A program made the translations under genes and the position numbers. Below, one piece after another: positions 49,518 to 59,033 of a DNA stretch of 64,000 nt. Source of the DNA: JAEMQF01 sp963850525. Lineage in GTDB: Bacteria; Pseudomonadota; Gammaproteobacteria; Burkholderiales; Burkholderiaceae_C. The stretch spans positions 434,001 to 498,000 of the forward strand of contig CAWKLQ010000001.1 of the NCBI GenBank assembly GCA_963850525.1, read 5' to 3'. The notes beneath the pieces were generated by a model. That model made no database searches, was not told where the DNA came from, and saw only the letters and a list, made by a program, of their open reading frames with translations. Positions within the stretch are counted from its first letter, which is position 1; each line of letters opens with the position of its first letter.

Positions 49518-49881
49518 GGAACCTCCGGATTGTTGGCAACGGTCGTTCAGACCCCGAACGCAAATTCTAGTTCCCCTGGGCTGTTAACGGGGAGTCGGAT
49601 TTATCCCGGTGGCATTCGGGCACGACTTGTGCACGGCTGGTTTTCGGAGTTCAAGACCGAAAGGTCGAGGAGTCAAGAGCCGCCGTCGCGGCGCTGGGCG
49701 TCTGACGCTTCACCGCCGGGCCCCTTCAGGGGCGTCGAATATACTCGGCCGGTTGACCCGCAACATTCCCTCGCCCAGCGAAACTCCTCGCAGTTTGCGG
49801 CTCGGAGACTCCCCCTAGGTTTCTTCCGTCAGTCTTTGCCTCGAGATGCAAAGCTGGGCATGCACACGAACGGAGAGCCCG
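49518..49881. other. Divergent intergenic region between Bax-inhibitor gene and carA
   Basis: About 360 bp without a gene. On the minus strand TAGAAT (49564-49569) precedes the Bax-inhibitor gene. On the plus strand a GACC-GAAA-GGTC hairpin (49655-49666) and a GCCCC-TTCA-GGGGC hairpin (49720-49733) lie upstream of TATACT (49740-49745), a likely -10 of carA. That implies a carA leader of about 130 nt. No PyrR-like or terminator-type attenuator is evident in it. Confidence 0.5.
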
Positions 49882-51075
49882 GTGCCGCCGCAATTGCTGA
49901 CCCCCCAACCGCAAGCGATTCTGGCGCTCGCCGACGGCACTGTATTTCAAGGAGTTTCGATCGGCGCTCCCGGGCGCTCCGTCGGCGAAGTCGTCTTCAA
50001 CACGTCGATGACGGGCTACCAGGAGATCCTCACCGACCCCAGCTATTGCCGACAGATCGTCACGCTCACCTACCCGCACATCGGCAACTACGGGGTGAAT
50101 GGCGACGACGTCGAATCTTCGGCGGTTCAGGCGGCAGGCCTGGTCATCAAGGAACTGCCGGTGAGGGAATCGAACTTTCGCAGCACGTCGTCGCTGGCGC
50201 GCTACCTTCAGGACACTGGCACGGTGGCGATTGCCGGCATCGATACGCGCCGGCTGACACGGCGCCTGCGCAGCGATGGCGCGCAAAACGGCTGCATTCT
50301 GGGTTTGCCCGGCTTGCAAGCGTGTCAGCCTGAGCACATCGACGAGGCGATCGCGCTTGCACGCAGCGCACCCAGCATGTCGGGGCTCGACCTTGCGCAG
50401 GTCGTCAGCTGCGCGAAACCGTTCGAGTGGCAACAATCGGTCTGGAACCTCGAGCAGGGTTATGCGCAGGCGACAGGTGCCGAGTTGCACGTGGTGGCCT
50501 ACGACTTCGGCGCCAAGTACAACATCCTGCGCATGTTGGTCAGCCGCGGCTGCCGCGTCACCGTGGTGCCGGCCAAGACGCCAGCGCACGCGGCGCTCGC
50601 GCTGCGACCCGACGGCATTTTCCTCAGCAACGGCCCGGGCGATCCGCAGCCGTGCGCCTACGCAATCGAGGCGACACGCAGCCTGATCGACAGCGGTGTC
50701 CCCACATTCGGAATTTGCCTGGGCCACCAGATCATGGCGTTGGCCTCGGGCGCACGCACCTTCAAGATGAAGTTCGGGCATCACGGCGCAAATCACCCGG
50801 TAAAAGACCTGGATTCGGGCAAGGTTTGCATCACCAGCCAGAACCACGGCTTTGCCGTCGCCGCGGACTCGCTTCCGGCGACGCTGCGGCCCACGCATGT
50901 GTCGCTGTTCGACGGAACGCTGCAAGGCCTTGCGCGCACCGATAGACCGGCGCTCAGTTTTCAAGGCCACCCGGAAGCGTCTCCCGGTCCGCACGACATC
51001 GACTATCTGTTCGATCGATTTACTGCGTTGATGCGCACAGGAAGTTCAAGCGCCAAGGGGGGCCTCAATGCCTAA
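49882..51075 (+). CDS. carA: Carbamoyl-phosphate synthase small subunit
   Basis: A 397-residue glutaminase subunit that supplies ammonia to CarB. The N-terminal domain starts PQAILALADGTVFQGVS. The class I amidotransferase Cys is in FGICLGHQIMAL, and the His/Glu pair in FQGHPEASPGPHD. GTG at 49882 is the preferred start: GGAG lies six bases upstream and the protein aligns from MPPQ. An in-frame ATG at 49846 would add 12 residues without a ribosome binding site. The gene overlaps carB by eight bases. Confidence 0.95.
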   Translation: MPPQLLTPQPQAILALADGTVFQGVSIGAPGRSVGEVVFNTSMTGYQEILTDPSYCRQIVTLTYPHIGNYGVNGDDVESSAVQAAGLVIKELPVRESNFRSTSSLARYLQDTGTVAIAGIDTRRLTRRLRSDGAQNGCILGLPGLQACQPEHIDEAIALARSAPSMSGLDLAQVVSCAKPFEWQQSVWNLEQGYAQATGAELHVVAYDFGAKYNILRMLVSRGCRVTVVPAKTPAHAALALRPDGIFLSNGPGDPQPCAYAIEATRSLIDSGVPTFGICLGHQIMALASGARTFKMKFGHHGANHPVKDLDSGKVCITSQNHGFAVAADSLPATLRPTHVSLFDGTLQGLARTDRPALSFQGHPEASPGPHDIDYLFDRFTALMRTGSSSAKGGLNA

Positions 51076-54000
51076 GCGCACCGACCTCCAATCGATCCTG
51101 ATCATCGGTGCCGGCCCGATCATCATCGGCCAGGCCTGCGAGTTCGATTACTCCGGTGCCCAGGCGTGCAAGGCGCTGCGCGAAGAGGGCTACAAAGTCA
51201 TTCTCGTGAACAGCAATCCGGCGACGATCATGACCGATCCGGACATGGCCGACGTGACCTACATCGAGCCGATCACCTGGCAAGTCATCGAGCGCATCAT
51301 CGCCAAGGAGCGGCCCGACGCGTTGCTGCCCACCATGGGCGGTCAGACCGCGCTGAACTGCGCGCTGGACTTGTACCACCACGGCGTGCTCGCCAAGTAC
51401 GGCGTCGAGATGATCGGTGCCAACGAGCGCGCCATCGAGAAAGCCGAAGACCGGCTCAAGTTCAAGGACGCGATGACGAGCATCGGCCTGGCGTCGGCGC
51501 GCAGCGGAATCGCCCACAACATGGTTGAGGCGCTGGCGGTGCAGCAGCAAATCCTCGGCCTGACCGGGGGCACCGGCTTCCCGATGGTGATTCGTCCGAG
51601 TTTCACCCTGGGCGGAACCGGCGGAGGAATCGCCTACAACCCCGAAGAGTTCGAAGAGATCTGCAAGCGCGGCCTGGACCTGTCGCCGACCCACGAGCTG
51701 CTCATCGAAGAGTCGCTCATCGGCTGGAAAGAATTCGAGATGGAAGTCGTGCGCGACAGCGCCGACAACTGCATCATCGTGTGTTCCATCGAGAACCTCG
51801 ATCCGATGGGAATTCACACCGGCGACTCGATCACGGTGGCGCCGGCGCAGACACTGACCGACAAGGAATACCAGTTGATGCGCAACGCGTCGATCGCGAT
51901 CCTGCGCGAAATCGGCGTCGACACGGGTGGCTCCAACGTGCAGTTCTCGATCAACCCGCGCGACGGGCGCATGGTCGTGATCGAGATGAACCCGCGCGTG
52001 TCGCGCTCCTCCGCGCTCGCGTCCAAGGCGACGGGTTTCCCTATCGCCAAAGTCGCTGCCAAGCTGGCGGTCGGCTACACGCTCGACGAGTTGAAGAACG
52101 ACATCACGGGCGGCGCGACGCCGGCGAGTTTCGAGCCGAGCATCGATTACGTCGTGACGAAGATTCCGCGCTTTGCCTTCGAGAAGTTTCCCGCGGCCGA
52201 CTCACGCCTGACGACGCAGATGAAGTCGGTCGGCGAAGTGATGGCGATCGGCCGGACCTTCCAGGAAAGCTTTCAGAAAGCGCTTCGCGGCCTGGAAACC
52301 GGCATCGACGGGCTCACCGAGCGAAGCAGCGACCGCGAGGAGATCGTCCAGGAGATCGGCGAAGCGGGCCCCGAGCGAATCTTGTACGTCGGCGACGCGT
52401 TTCGCATCGGCATGAGCCTGCAGGAAGTTTTCGAGGAAACGGCGATCGACCCGTGGTTTCTCGCGCAGATCGAACAACTGGTCCAGATCGAGGCGAAGCT
52501 CGTCGGTCGGAACAGCGACAGCCTGTCCAAACTCGAGTGGCGCTTTCTCAAGCAGAAGGGTTTTTCCGACAGGCGCCTGGCCAAGCTTCTTGCAAGCCAC
52601 GAACACGACGTGCGGCAGCGCCGCCGCGCGCTGGGCGTGCGGCCTGTCTACAAGCGCGTCGACACCTGCGCCGCCGAATTCGCGACGCAGACCGCCTACA
52701 TGTACTCGACCTACGACGAAGAGTGCGAAGCACAGCCCTCGACGCGCAAGAAAATCATGGTCCTGGGCGGCGGGCCGAACCGCATCGGGCAGGGCATCGA
52801 GTTCGACTATTGCTGCGTGCACGCTGCGCTGGCGCTGCGCGAAGACGGCTACGAGACCATCATGGTCAATTGCAACCCCGAAACCGTCTCGACCGACTAC
52901 GACACGTCGGATCGGCTCTACTTCGAGCCGGTGACGCTGGAAGACGTTCTCGAAATCGTCGACAAGGAAAAGCCCGAAGGCGTGATCGTCCAGTACGGTG
53001 GCCAGACGCCGCTCAAGCTTGCGCTCGACCTGGAGCGCGCAGGCGTCCCCATCATCGGCACGTCGCCCGACAGCATAGATATCGCCGAAGACCGCGAGCG
53101 CTTTCAGCAACTGCTGCAGCGCCTGGGCTTGAAACAACCGCCGAACCGCACGGCGCGCACCGAAGAGCAGGCGCTGATCCTGGCCCAGGAAATCGGCTAC
53201 CCGCTGGTGGTGCGGCCCAGCTACGTGCTTGGCGGGCGCGCCATGGAAATCGTGCACGGCGACAAGGACCTCGAGCGCTATATGCGGGAGGCGGTGCGCG
53301 TCTCGGAGAAGTCGCCTGTGTTGCTCGACCGTTTTCTCGACGATGCGATCGAAGTCGACGTCGACTGCATCAGCGACGGCGTCGACGTGATCATCGGCGG
53401 CATCATGGAACACGTCGAGCAGGCCGGGATTCACTCGGGTGACTCGGCGTGTTCATTGCCGCCGTATTCACTGTCCAAGGCGCTCCAGGATGAGATGCGG
53501 CGCCAGACGATGGCGATGGCGCGCGCCCTCAAGGTGATCGGGCTCATGAACGTGCAGTTCGCGGTGCAGGGTCAGGGTGCCGACGCGGTGGTCTACGTGC
53601 TGGAGGTGAACCCGCGCGCGTCGCGCACCGTCCCGTTTGTCTCCAAGGCCACCGGCCAACCGCTGGCAAAGATTGCGGCGCGCTGCATGGTGGGTCAGCG
53701 CCTGGCAACGCAGCGCCAGCGCGACGGCAAGCCGCCGCGCGAGGTGATCCCGCCGTATTTTTCGGTCAAAGAGGCGGTCTTTCCGTTCAACAAATTCCCG
53801 GGGGTGGACCCGATCCTCGGGCCGGAAATGCGCTCGACGGGTGAAGTGATGGGCACGGGACGCAGCTTTGGCGAGGCGATGCTCAAGAGCCAACTCGGTG
53901 CGGGGTCGCGCCTGCCGCTGAAGGGCACGGTCTGCATCACCGTGAAGAACAGCGACAAGGTGCGCGCCGTGAAGGTCGCTGCGGAGTTGCACCGCATGGG

Positions 54001-54322
54001 TTTCCTGCTGGTCGCGACCAAGGGCACGGCGGCGGCGATTGCGCAGGCCGGGGTTCCGGTTCGCGCAGTGAACAAGGTGAAGGATGGGCGCCCGCACATC
54101 GTCGACATGGTCAAGGCCGGCGAGATCCAACTCGTGTTCACGACGGTCGACGAAACGCGCACCGCGATCGCCGACTCGAGGCATATTCGCCAGGCGGCGC
54201 TCGCGCACCGCATCACCTACTACACGAGCATGGCGGGGTGCGAAGCCGCTGTGGAAGGCATGAAGCATCAAGTTGATCTGACGGTCGACTCCTTGCAGGA
54301 ATTGCACGCCGAACTGACTTAA
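51068..54322 (+). CDS. carB: Carbamoyl-phosphate synthase large subunit
   Basis: A 1084-residue enzyme that makes carbamoyl phosphate for arginine and pyrimidines. Two homologous ATP-grasp halves are visible: SILIIGAGPIIIGQACEFDYSG at the start, and GGGPNRIGQGIEFDYCCVHA from about residue 565. Segments NSNPATIMTD and NCNPETVSTD mark the paired pre-ATP-grasp folds. The C-terminal allosteric (MGS-like) domain ends KHQVDLTVDSLQELH. The ATG lies inside the end of carA. Confidence 0.97.
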   Translation: MPKRTDLQSILIIGAGPIIIGQACEFDYSGAQACKALREEGYKVILVNSNPATIMTDPDMADVTYIEPITWQVIERIIAKERPDALLPTMGGQTALNCALDLYHHGVLAKYGVEMIGANERAIEKAEDRLKFKDAMTSIGLASARSGIAHNMVEALAVQQQILGLTGGTGFPMVIRPSFTLGGTGGGIAYNPEEFEEICKRGLDLSPTHELLIEESLIGWKEFEMEVVRDSADNCIIVCSIENLDPMGIHTGDSITVAPAQTLTDKEYQLMRNASIAILREIGVDTGGSNVQFSINPRDGRMVVIEMNPRVSRSSALASKATGFPIAKVAAKLAVGYTLDELKNDITGGATPASFEPSIDYVVTKIPRFAFEKFPAADSRLTTQMKSVGEVMAIGRTFQESFQKALRGLETGIDGLTERSSDREEIVQEIGEAGPERILYVGDAFRIGMSLQEVFEETAIDPWFLAQIEQLVQIEAKLVGRNSDSLSKLEWRFLKQKGFSDRRLAKLLASHEHDVRQRRRALGVRPVYKRVDTCAAEFATQTAYMYSTYDEECEAQPSTRKKIMVLGGGPNRIGQGIEFDYCCVHAALALREDGYETIMVNCNPETVSTDYDTSDRLYFEPVTLEDVLEIVDKEKPEGVIVQYGGQTPLKLALDLERAGVPIIGTSPDSIDIAEDRERFQQLLQRLGLKQPPNRTARTEEQALILAQEIGYPLVVRPSYVLGGRAMEIVHGDKDLERYMREAVRVSEKSPVLLDRFLDDAIEVDVDCISDGVDVIIGGIMEHVEQAGIHSGDSACSLPPYSLSKALQDEMRRQTMAMARALKVIGLMNVQFAVQGQGADAVVYVLEVNPRASRTVPFVSKATGQPLAKIAARCMVGQRLATQRQRDGKPPREVIPPYFSVKEAVFPFNKFPGVDPILGPEMRSTGEVMGTGRSFGEAMLKSQLGAGSRLPLKGTVCITVKNSDKVRAVKVAAELHRMGFLLVATKGTAAAIAQAGVPVRAVNKVKDGRPHIVDMVKAGEIQLVFTTVDETRTAIADSRHIRQAALAHRITYYTSMAGCEAAVEGMKHQVDLTVDSLQELHAELT

Positions 54323-54337
54323 ACTGCCGTCACTTGC

Positions 54338-54373
54338 CCGCCGCCGGATCGATCCGGCGGCGGACTTATTTTT
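54338..54373 (+). terminator. Rho-independent terminator behind carB
   Basis: A perfect 13-bp palindromic stem (54338-54363, arms centred on GATC-GATC) is followed by ACTTATTTTT. It separates carB from greA, which starts 20 bp further on. Confidence 0.75.
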
Positions 54374-54393
54374 GGCGCAGGAGTTTGCTGGAC

Positions 54394-54870
54394 ATGACGA
54401 CGATTCCTCTGACCAAACGCGGCGCGGAAAAGCTCAAGGACGAGCTCGCGCACCTGAAGAACGTGGAACGCCACGCCGTCGTTCGAGCGATTTCGGAGGC
54501 GCGTGCGCAAGGCGATTTGTCGGAGAACGCGGAATACGACGCCGCCAAGGACAAACAAGGCTTTGTCGAGGGCCGGATCCGGGAAATCGAGGCCAAGCTC
54601 GCCGCCGCGCAAATCATCGACCCCGCCACGCTGGACGCTGCGGGGCGTGTTGTTTTCGGCTCGACGGTGGACCTGGAAGACGAAGACAGCGGTGCCAAGG
54701 TCACCTATCAAATCGTCGGCGACGACGAAGCTGACCTGAAACTGCGCCTGATTTCGATCAGCTCACCGATCGCGCGCGCGCTGATCGGCAAGGAAAGCGG
54801 CGACGTCGTCGAATTCCAGGCGCCCGGCGGAGCGCGCCACTACGAAATCGTCGCCGTGCGTTATGTCTGA
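54394..54870 (+). CDS. greA: Transcription elongation factor GreA
   Basis: A 158-residue cytoplasmic factor that rescues backtracked RNA polymerase. The N-terminal coiled coil has the tip acidic pair in GDLSENAEYDAAKDKQ, and the C-terminal FKBP-like domain includes SPIARALIGKESGDVVEF. The ATG at 54394 follows AGGAG. It lies behind a strong terminator after carB. Its last 10 bp overlap the end of yhbY on the other strand. Confidence 0.96.
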   Translation: MTTIPLTKRGAEKLKDELAHLKNVERHAVVRAISEARAQGDLSENAEYDAAKDKQGFVEGRIREIEAKLAAAQIIDPATLDAAGRVVFGSTVDLEDEDSGAKVTYQIVGDDEADLKLRLISISSPIARALIGKESGDVVEFQAPGGARHYEIVAVRYV

Positions 54871-55334
54871 GCGAGCTTCTTGACGCTCGTGGTGCGCGTG
54901 CGAACCCGCTTGACTTCACCGCCGGCGGCGATGCGCTGGTTGCCCATCAAGGTGACCGTCTTGATCTGCGGCCGGTGATTGCCGCTTTTCGAGAAGCGCA
55001 CGATCTTCACCGACTTGATCCCGGGTTTGCGGCCCTCGGCGCGAACCGTTTCCTTGTCCGGCATCGGGCGCCAGAAGATCAACAGCTTGCCGATGTGCTG
55101 AATGGCTGCGGCGTTCAGATCGTCGGCGAGATGGGCGAACAAGGTGTTGCGTGCGTCGCGATCGTCGGAAAACACGCGCACCTTGACCAGGCCGTGGGCA
55201 TTGAGCGCGAGATCGATTTCGCGGCGCACGGCTGGCGTCAATCCATCGGACCCGACGGCAACTACCGGATCGAGGTGATGCGCCTGGGCACGGTGCTCTT
55301 TGCGCTGAATGGGCGTGAGTGGGATGGCTGGCAT
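54861..55334 (-). CDS. yhbY: YhbY family RNA-binding protein (CRM domain)
   Basis: A 157-residue protein with the CRM RNA-binding domain in its N-terminal 100 residues. The pattern is IQRKEHRAQAHHLDPVVAVGSDGLTPAVRREIDLALNAHGLVKV, with the later DDLNAAAIQHIGKLLIFWRP. YhbY associates with pre-50S ribosomal subunits. The C-terminal 60 residues form a basic extension absent from the E. coli protein. It is divergent from rlmE with only 20 bp between start codons. Confidence 0.88.
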   Translation of the reverse strand: MPAIPLTPIQRKEHRAQAHHLDPVVAVGSDGLTPAVRREIDLALNAHGLVKVRVFSDDRDARNTLFAHLADDLNAAAIQHIGKLLIFWRPMPDKETVRAEGRKPGIKSVKIVRFSKSGNHRPQIKTVTLMGNQRIAAGGEVKRVRTRTTSVKKLAQT

Positions 55335-55339
55335 CGGCC

Positions 55340-55346
55340 TATTATC
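55340..55346. promoter_or_regulatory. Overlapping divergent -10 elements of yhbY and rlmE
   Basis: The 20-bp gap between the two start codons contains TATTATC. Read on the minus strand it gives GATAAT 6 nt before the yhbY ATG; read on the plus strand it gives TATTAT 9 nt before the rlmE ATG. The two -10 hexamers share five bases and their -35 regions must lie in the opposite gene. Confidence 0.45.
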
Positions 55347-55354
55347 GACTGGAC

Positions 55355-56053
55355 ATGACGACGCACAACCGAAGCAAGAAAGTGAACCGGGCGTGGCTGC
55401 ACGATCACATCAACGATCCCTACGTCAAACAGGCGCAGAGAGAGGGGTACCGGTCGCGTGCGGCGTACAAGCTCAAGGAGATTGACGAGAGCTTGCGCCT
55501 GATCAAGCCGGGGCAGCTTGTCGTCGACCTGGGCTCCGCGCCCGGCGCGTGGTCGCAGTACGTGAGCCGCAAGTTCGGCGCCGCGCGCGCGAACGCCCCG
55601 GCGGGGCCGGGCGCAGCCGCGACGAGCCGCATCATTGCACTGGACATGTTGCCCATGGAGGCGGTTGAAGCCGTGCACTTCCACACCGGAGACTTCCGCG
55701 AGGCGAGTGTGTGCGACGAGCTCCGGACCCTGCTGGCCGGGCGTCGGATCGACGTGCTGCTGTCCGACATGGCCCCCAACCTGTCGGGCGTGGCCGAGGC
55801 CGACGGCGCACGCATGACCGATCTCGTGGAATTGGCGATCGCGTTCGCGCAGGAGCACCTGAGCCCGCAAGGGGCTTTGCTCTGCAAGGCTTTCCACGGA
55901 AGCGGCTACAGTCAGCTTGCGCAGGGTTTCAAGAACAGTTTCAAGACCTTCAAGGCCATTAAACCCAAAGCGTCACGGGACAAGTCGGCGGAAACTTACC
56001 TCGTGGGAATGGGTCTGAAGTCGCTTTCCAATGCCGCCAAATTGCGGACCTAA
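55355..56053 (+). CDS. rlmE: 23S rRNA (uridine(2552)-2'-O)-methyltransferase
   Basis: A 232-residue RrmJ/FtsJ methyltransferase. The K-D-K-E tetrad can be read from RSRAAYKLKEID, LLSDMAPNLSG, LLCKAFHGSG and DKSAETYLVG. The SAM site is VVDLGSAPGAWSQYV. An insertion (residues about 77-95, Ala/Gly-rich) interrupts the second strand region compared with the E. coli enzyme. It precedes ftsH, a conserved proteobacterial order. Confidence 0.93.
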   Translation: MTTHNRSKKVNRAWLHDHINDPYVKQAQREGYRSRAAYKLKEIDESLRLIKPGQLVVDLGSAPGAWSQYVSRKFGAARANAPAGPGAAATSRIIALDMLPMEAVEAVHFHTGDFREASVCDELRTLLAGRRIDVLLSDMAPNLSGVAEADGARMTDLVELAIAFAQEHLSPQGALLCKAFHGSGYSQLAQGFKNSFKTFKAIKPKASRDKSAETYLVGMGLKSLSNAAKLRT

Positions 56054-56201
56054 GGCCGGAAACAACGAGTGCGCACATCGCGAAGTGGTACCTCCGAGAG
56101 GGAGGGTCGCCCTTGTCTCTACTAAAATTGCCCGCATATTCGTTCGCGAGTGCCTGCGAGAACGGGGCCGCAAATTGCAATTACCCGTGTAAGGAGCCGA
56201 G

Positions 56202-58106
56202 TTGAACAACCAATGGTTCTCGAAAGTTGCCGTGTGGATGGTGATTGCCCTGGTGCTTTTCACTGTGTTCAAGCAGTTCGACCGGGGCATCGCGCAAGGC
56301 AGCCAAATCGGCTATTCCGACTTTCTGGAAGAGGTTCGCAGCAAGCGCATCCGCTCGGTCCAGTTGCAGGAAGGCGCCGGCGGCAGCACGGAGATTCGCG
56401 CGCGCACGAGTGACGACAAGGAATTGCGCACGACGGCCACTTACCTCGACCGGGGCTTGGTGGGTGACCTCATCAACAACGGCGTGAAGTTCGACGTCAA
56501 GCCGCGTGAGGAGCCGTCGTTCCTGCTCAGTTTGCTCGCGTCGTGGGGCCCGATCCTTCTGCTCATCGGCGTCTGGATTTATTTCATGCGCCAGATGCAG
56601 GGTGGAGGCAAGGGCGGGGCGTTCAGCTTCGGCAAGAGCAAGGCACGCATGTTGGATGAGGCGAACAACACGACCACGTTCGCCGACGTTGCCGGCTGCG
56701 ATGAAGCCAAGGAGGAAGTCAAGGAACTCGTCGACTTCCTGAAAGACCCGCAAAAGTTCCAAAAGCTCGGCGGGCGTATTCCGCGCGGCGTTCTGCTCGT
56801 TGGCCCTCCGGGCACCGGCAAGACGCTGCTCGCCAAGGCGATCGCCGGCGAGGCGAAGGTTCCGTTTTTCTCGATTTCAGGATCCGACTTCGTTGAAATG
56901 TTCGTCGGCGTGGGCGCTGCGCGAGTTCGCGACATGTTCGAGCAGGCGAAGAAAAGCGCGCCGTGCATCATCTTCATCGATGAAATCGACGCCGTCGGCA
57001 GGCACCGCGGTGCGGGCCTGGGCGGTGGCAACGACGAACGCGAGCAGACGCTGAACCAGATGCTTGTCGAGATGGACGGCTTCGAGACCAACGTCGGCGT
57101 GATCGTCATGGCCGCGACGAACCGCCCTGACATTCTGGATCCTGCCCTGTTGCGCCCCGGGCGCTTCGACCGCCAGGTCTACGTGACCTTGCCCGATGTG
57201 CGCGGCCGCGAGCAGATCCTCAACGTGCACATGCGCAAGGTGCCGGTGGGGCAGGACATCCGCGCCGATATTCTGGCGCGGGGCACCCCTGGCTTTTCGG
57301 GCGCCGACTTGGCGAATTTGGTCAATGAAGCCGCGCTGTTCGCCGCACGGCGCAATGGCCGGGTCGTCGAAATGGTCGACTTCGAGAAGGCCAAAGACAA
57401 GATCATGATGGGGCCTGAGCGCAAGTCCATGGTCATGCCAGAAGAGGAACGCCGCAATACGGCGTACCACGAGTCCGGGCACGCGCTGGTGGCACGGCTC
57501 ATGCCGAAAACCGACCCGGTGCACAAGGTGACGGTGATTCCGCGTGGGCGCGCTTTGGGCGTGACGATGCAGCTCCCCGAAGGTGACCGCTACAGCCTGG
57601 ACAAGGAGCGCATGCTGAGCACGATTTCCGTGCTGTTTGGTGGGCGCATTGCCGAAGAAATCTTCATGCACCAAATGACGACCGGCGCAAGCAACGACTT
57701 CGAGCGCGCCACGCAAATCGCGCGTGACATGGTCACGCGCTATGGCATGAGTGACGAACTCGGGCCCATGGTCTACGCGGAAAACGAGGGCGAAGTGTTC
57801 CTTGGGCGCTCGGTGACGAAACAGGTCAACGTCTCCGAGCAGACGATGCAGAAAGTCGACGCCGTGATTCGCCGCATCATCGATGAGCAGTACGCGATCG
57901 CGCGCAAGCTCATCGAACAGAACCACGACAAGATGCACGAGATGGCGAAGGCCTTGCTCGAATGGGAAACGATAGACGCCGACCAGATTGACGACATCAT
58001 GAACGGCAGGCCGCCGCGCCCGCCCAAGGACTGGACCACACCGGCGAGCAAGGGCCCTGCGGCCACGCCACCGGTCAGCCCGGGGAGCGCTCCGGCGGCT
58101 GCCTGA
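56202..58106 (+). CDS. ftsH: ATP-dependent zinc metalloprotease FtsH
   Basis: A 634-residue inner-membrane AAA+ protease. Two N-terminal helices (WFSKVAVWMVIALVLFTVF and the one ending WIYFMRQMQGG) flank a small periplasmic domain. The AAA+ module has GPPGTGKTLLAKAIAG (Walker A), CIIFIDEIDAVG (Walker B) and ATNRPDILD...RPGRFDRQV. The zinc site is HESGH. The start codon is TTG, with AAGGAG five bases before it; the only nearby ATG is out of frame. It leads into folP and glmM, as in E. coli. Confidence 0.96.
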   Translation: MNNQWFSKVAVWMVIALVLFTVFKQFDRGIAQGSQIGYSDFLEEVRSKRIRSVQLQEGAGGSTEIRARTSDDKELRTTATYLDRGLVGDLINNGVKFDVKPREEPSFLLSLLASWGPILLLIGVWIYFMRQMQGGGKGGAFSFGKSKARMLDEANNTTTFADVAGCDEAKEEVKELVDFLKDPQKFQKLGGRIPRGVLLVGPPGTGKTLLAKAIAGEAKVPFFSISGSDFVEMFVGVGAARVRDMFEQAKKSAPCIIFIDEIDAVGRHRGAGLGGGNDEREQTLNQMLVEMDGFETNVGVIVMAATNRPDILDPALLRPGRFDRQVYVTLPDVRGREQILNVHMRKVPVGQDIRADILARGTPGFSGADLANLVNEAALFAARRNGRVVEMVDFEKAKDKIMMGPERKSMVMPEEERRNTAYHESGHALVARLMPKTDPVHKVTVIPRGRALGVTMQLPEGDRYSLDKERMLSTISVLFGGRIAEEIFMHQMTTGASNDFERATQIARDMVTRYGMSDELGPMVYAENEGEVFLGRSVTKQVNVSEQTMQKVDAVIRRIIDEQYAIARKLIEQNHDKMHEMAKALLEWETIDADQIDDIMNGRPPRPPKDWTTPASKGPAATPPVSPGSAPAAA

Positions 58107-58171
58107 GGGCAGCCGCGACGGCTGTTCTTTCCCCTCAGCGGCAGCCGGCGGTTTCAAGAGCGTCGCGCGTC

Positions 58172-59002
58172 GTGATCTGGCAGACGTCGCGCTACCGGAT
58201 CGACCTGACGCGCGTGCGCATCATGGGCGTCGTCAACATGACGCCCGATTCGTTCTTCGACGGCGGCCATCACGTGAGCGCCAGCGCTGCGATCGCGCAC
58301 TGCGAGAAGCTCCTGCGCGACGGAGCCGACATTCTGGACATCGGTGGCGAGTCCAGTCGGCCCGGTGCCCAGCAGGTGAGCGCTCCGGAAGAACTCGAGC
58401 GGATTGTCCCCGTGCTCGAAGCGGCGTTGGCGATGGGATGCCCGGTGTCGGTCGACACTGCCAAACCCGAGGTGATGCGCACGGTGCTGCAGATGGGCGT
58501 CGACATCGTGAACGACATCAACGCCCTGCGCGCGCCCGGTGCGCTCGACGCCGTGGCAGCGCACGCGGCGTGCGGCGCGGTGCTCATGCACATGCGCGGC
58601 GAGCCGCAGACGATGCAATACGACGTGCGCTATACAGACGTCGTGATCGAAGTTCGAGACTTCCTTCGGGCACGCGCGGCAGCCCTGGTGAACGGCGGCG
58701 TCGCTGCCGATCGAATCGCTTTCGACCCCGGCATCGGTTTTGGAAAAAGCGTCGAGAACAATGTCGAATTGCTTTCGCGCCAGCGAGAACTCGCCGAGCT
58801 TGGGTTCCCCTTGCTCGTCGGCTGGTCGCGCAAGTCCACGCTCGGCGCGCTCACGGGCAGGTCGGTGGCGGACCGGCAGAGCGGCAGTGTGGCCGCCGCG
58901 CTGGCGAGCGTGCAAAACGGAGCGCGTGTGGTTCGTGTGCACGATGTCGCGGCAACCGCCGATGCGTTGGCCGTCTGGCGCGCGGCCGGGCTGTGTCAAT
59001 GA
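58172..59002 (+). CDS. folP: Dihydropteroate synthase
   Basis: A 276-residue TIM-barrel enzyme that couples p-aminobenzoate to dihydropterin pyrophosphate in folate synthesis; it is the sulfonamide target. The signatures are RIMGVVNMTPDSFFDGG, GADILDIGGESSRPGA and FDPGIGFGKS. The GTG at 58172 gives the normal N-terminus. No strong ribosome binding site is seen, and it may be read through from ftsH. Together with folE2 in this window, two folate genes are present. Confidence 0.94.
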   Translation: MIWQTSRYRIDLTRVRIMGVVNMTPDSFFDGGHHVSASAAIAHCEKLLRDGADILDIGGESSRPGAQQVSAPEELERIVPVLEAALAMGCPVSVDTAKPEVMRTVLQMGVDIVNDINALRAPGALDAVAAHAACGAVLMHMRGEPQTMQYDVRYTDVVIEVRDFLRARAAALVNGGVAADRIAFDPGIGFGKSVENNVELLSRQRELAELGFPLLVGWSRKSTLGALTGRSVADRQSGSVAAALASVQNGARVVRVHDVAATADALAVWRAAGLCQ

Positions 59003-59033
59003 CAACAATCGCCGTCCTGGAGGATCTGTCGAA

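Noticed and set aside
49655..49881. Pyrimidine attenuator in the carA leader
   Set aside because: Only two small hairpins are seen, both upstream of the best -10 candidate; no terminator with a U-run or PyrR-type anti-antiterminator lies in the leader.
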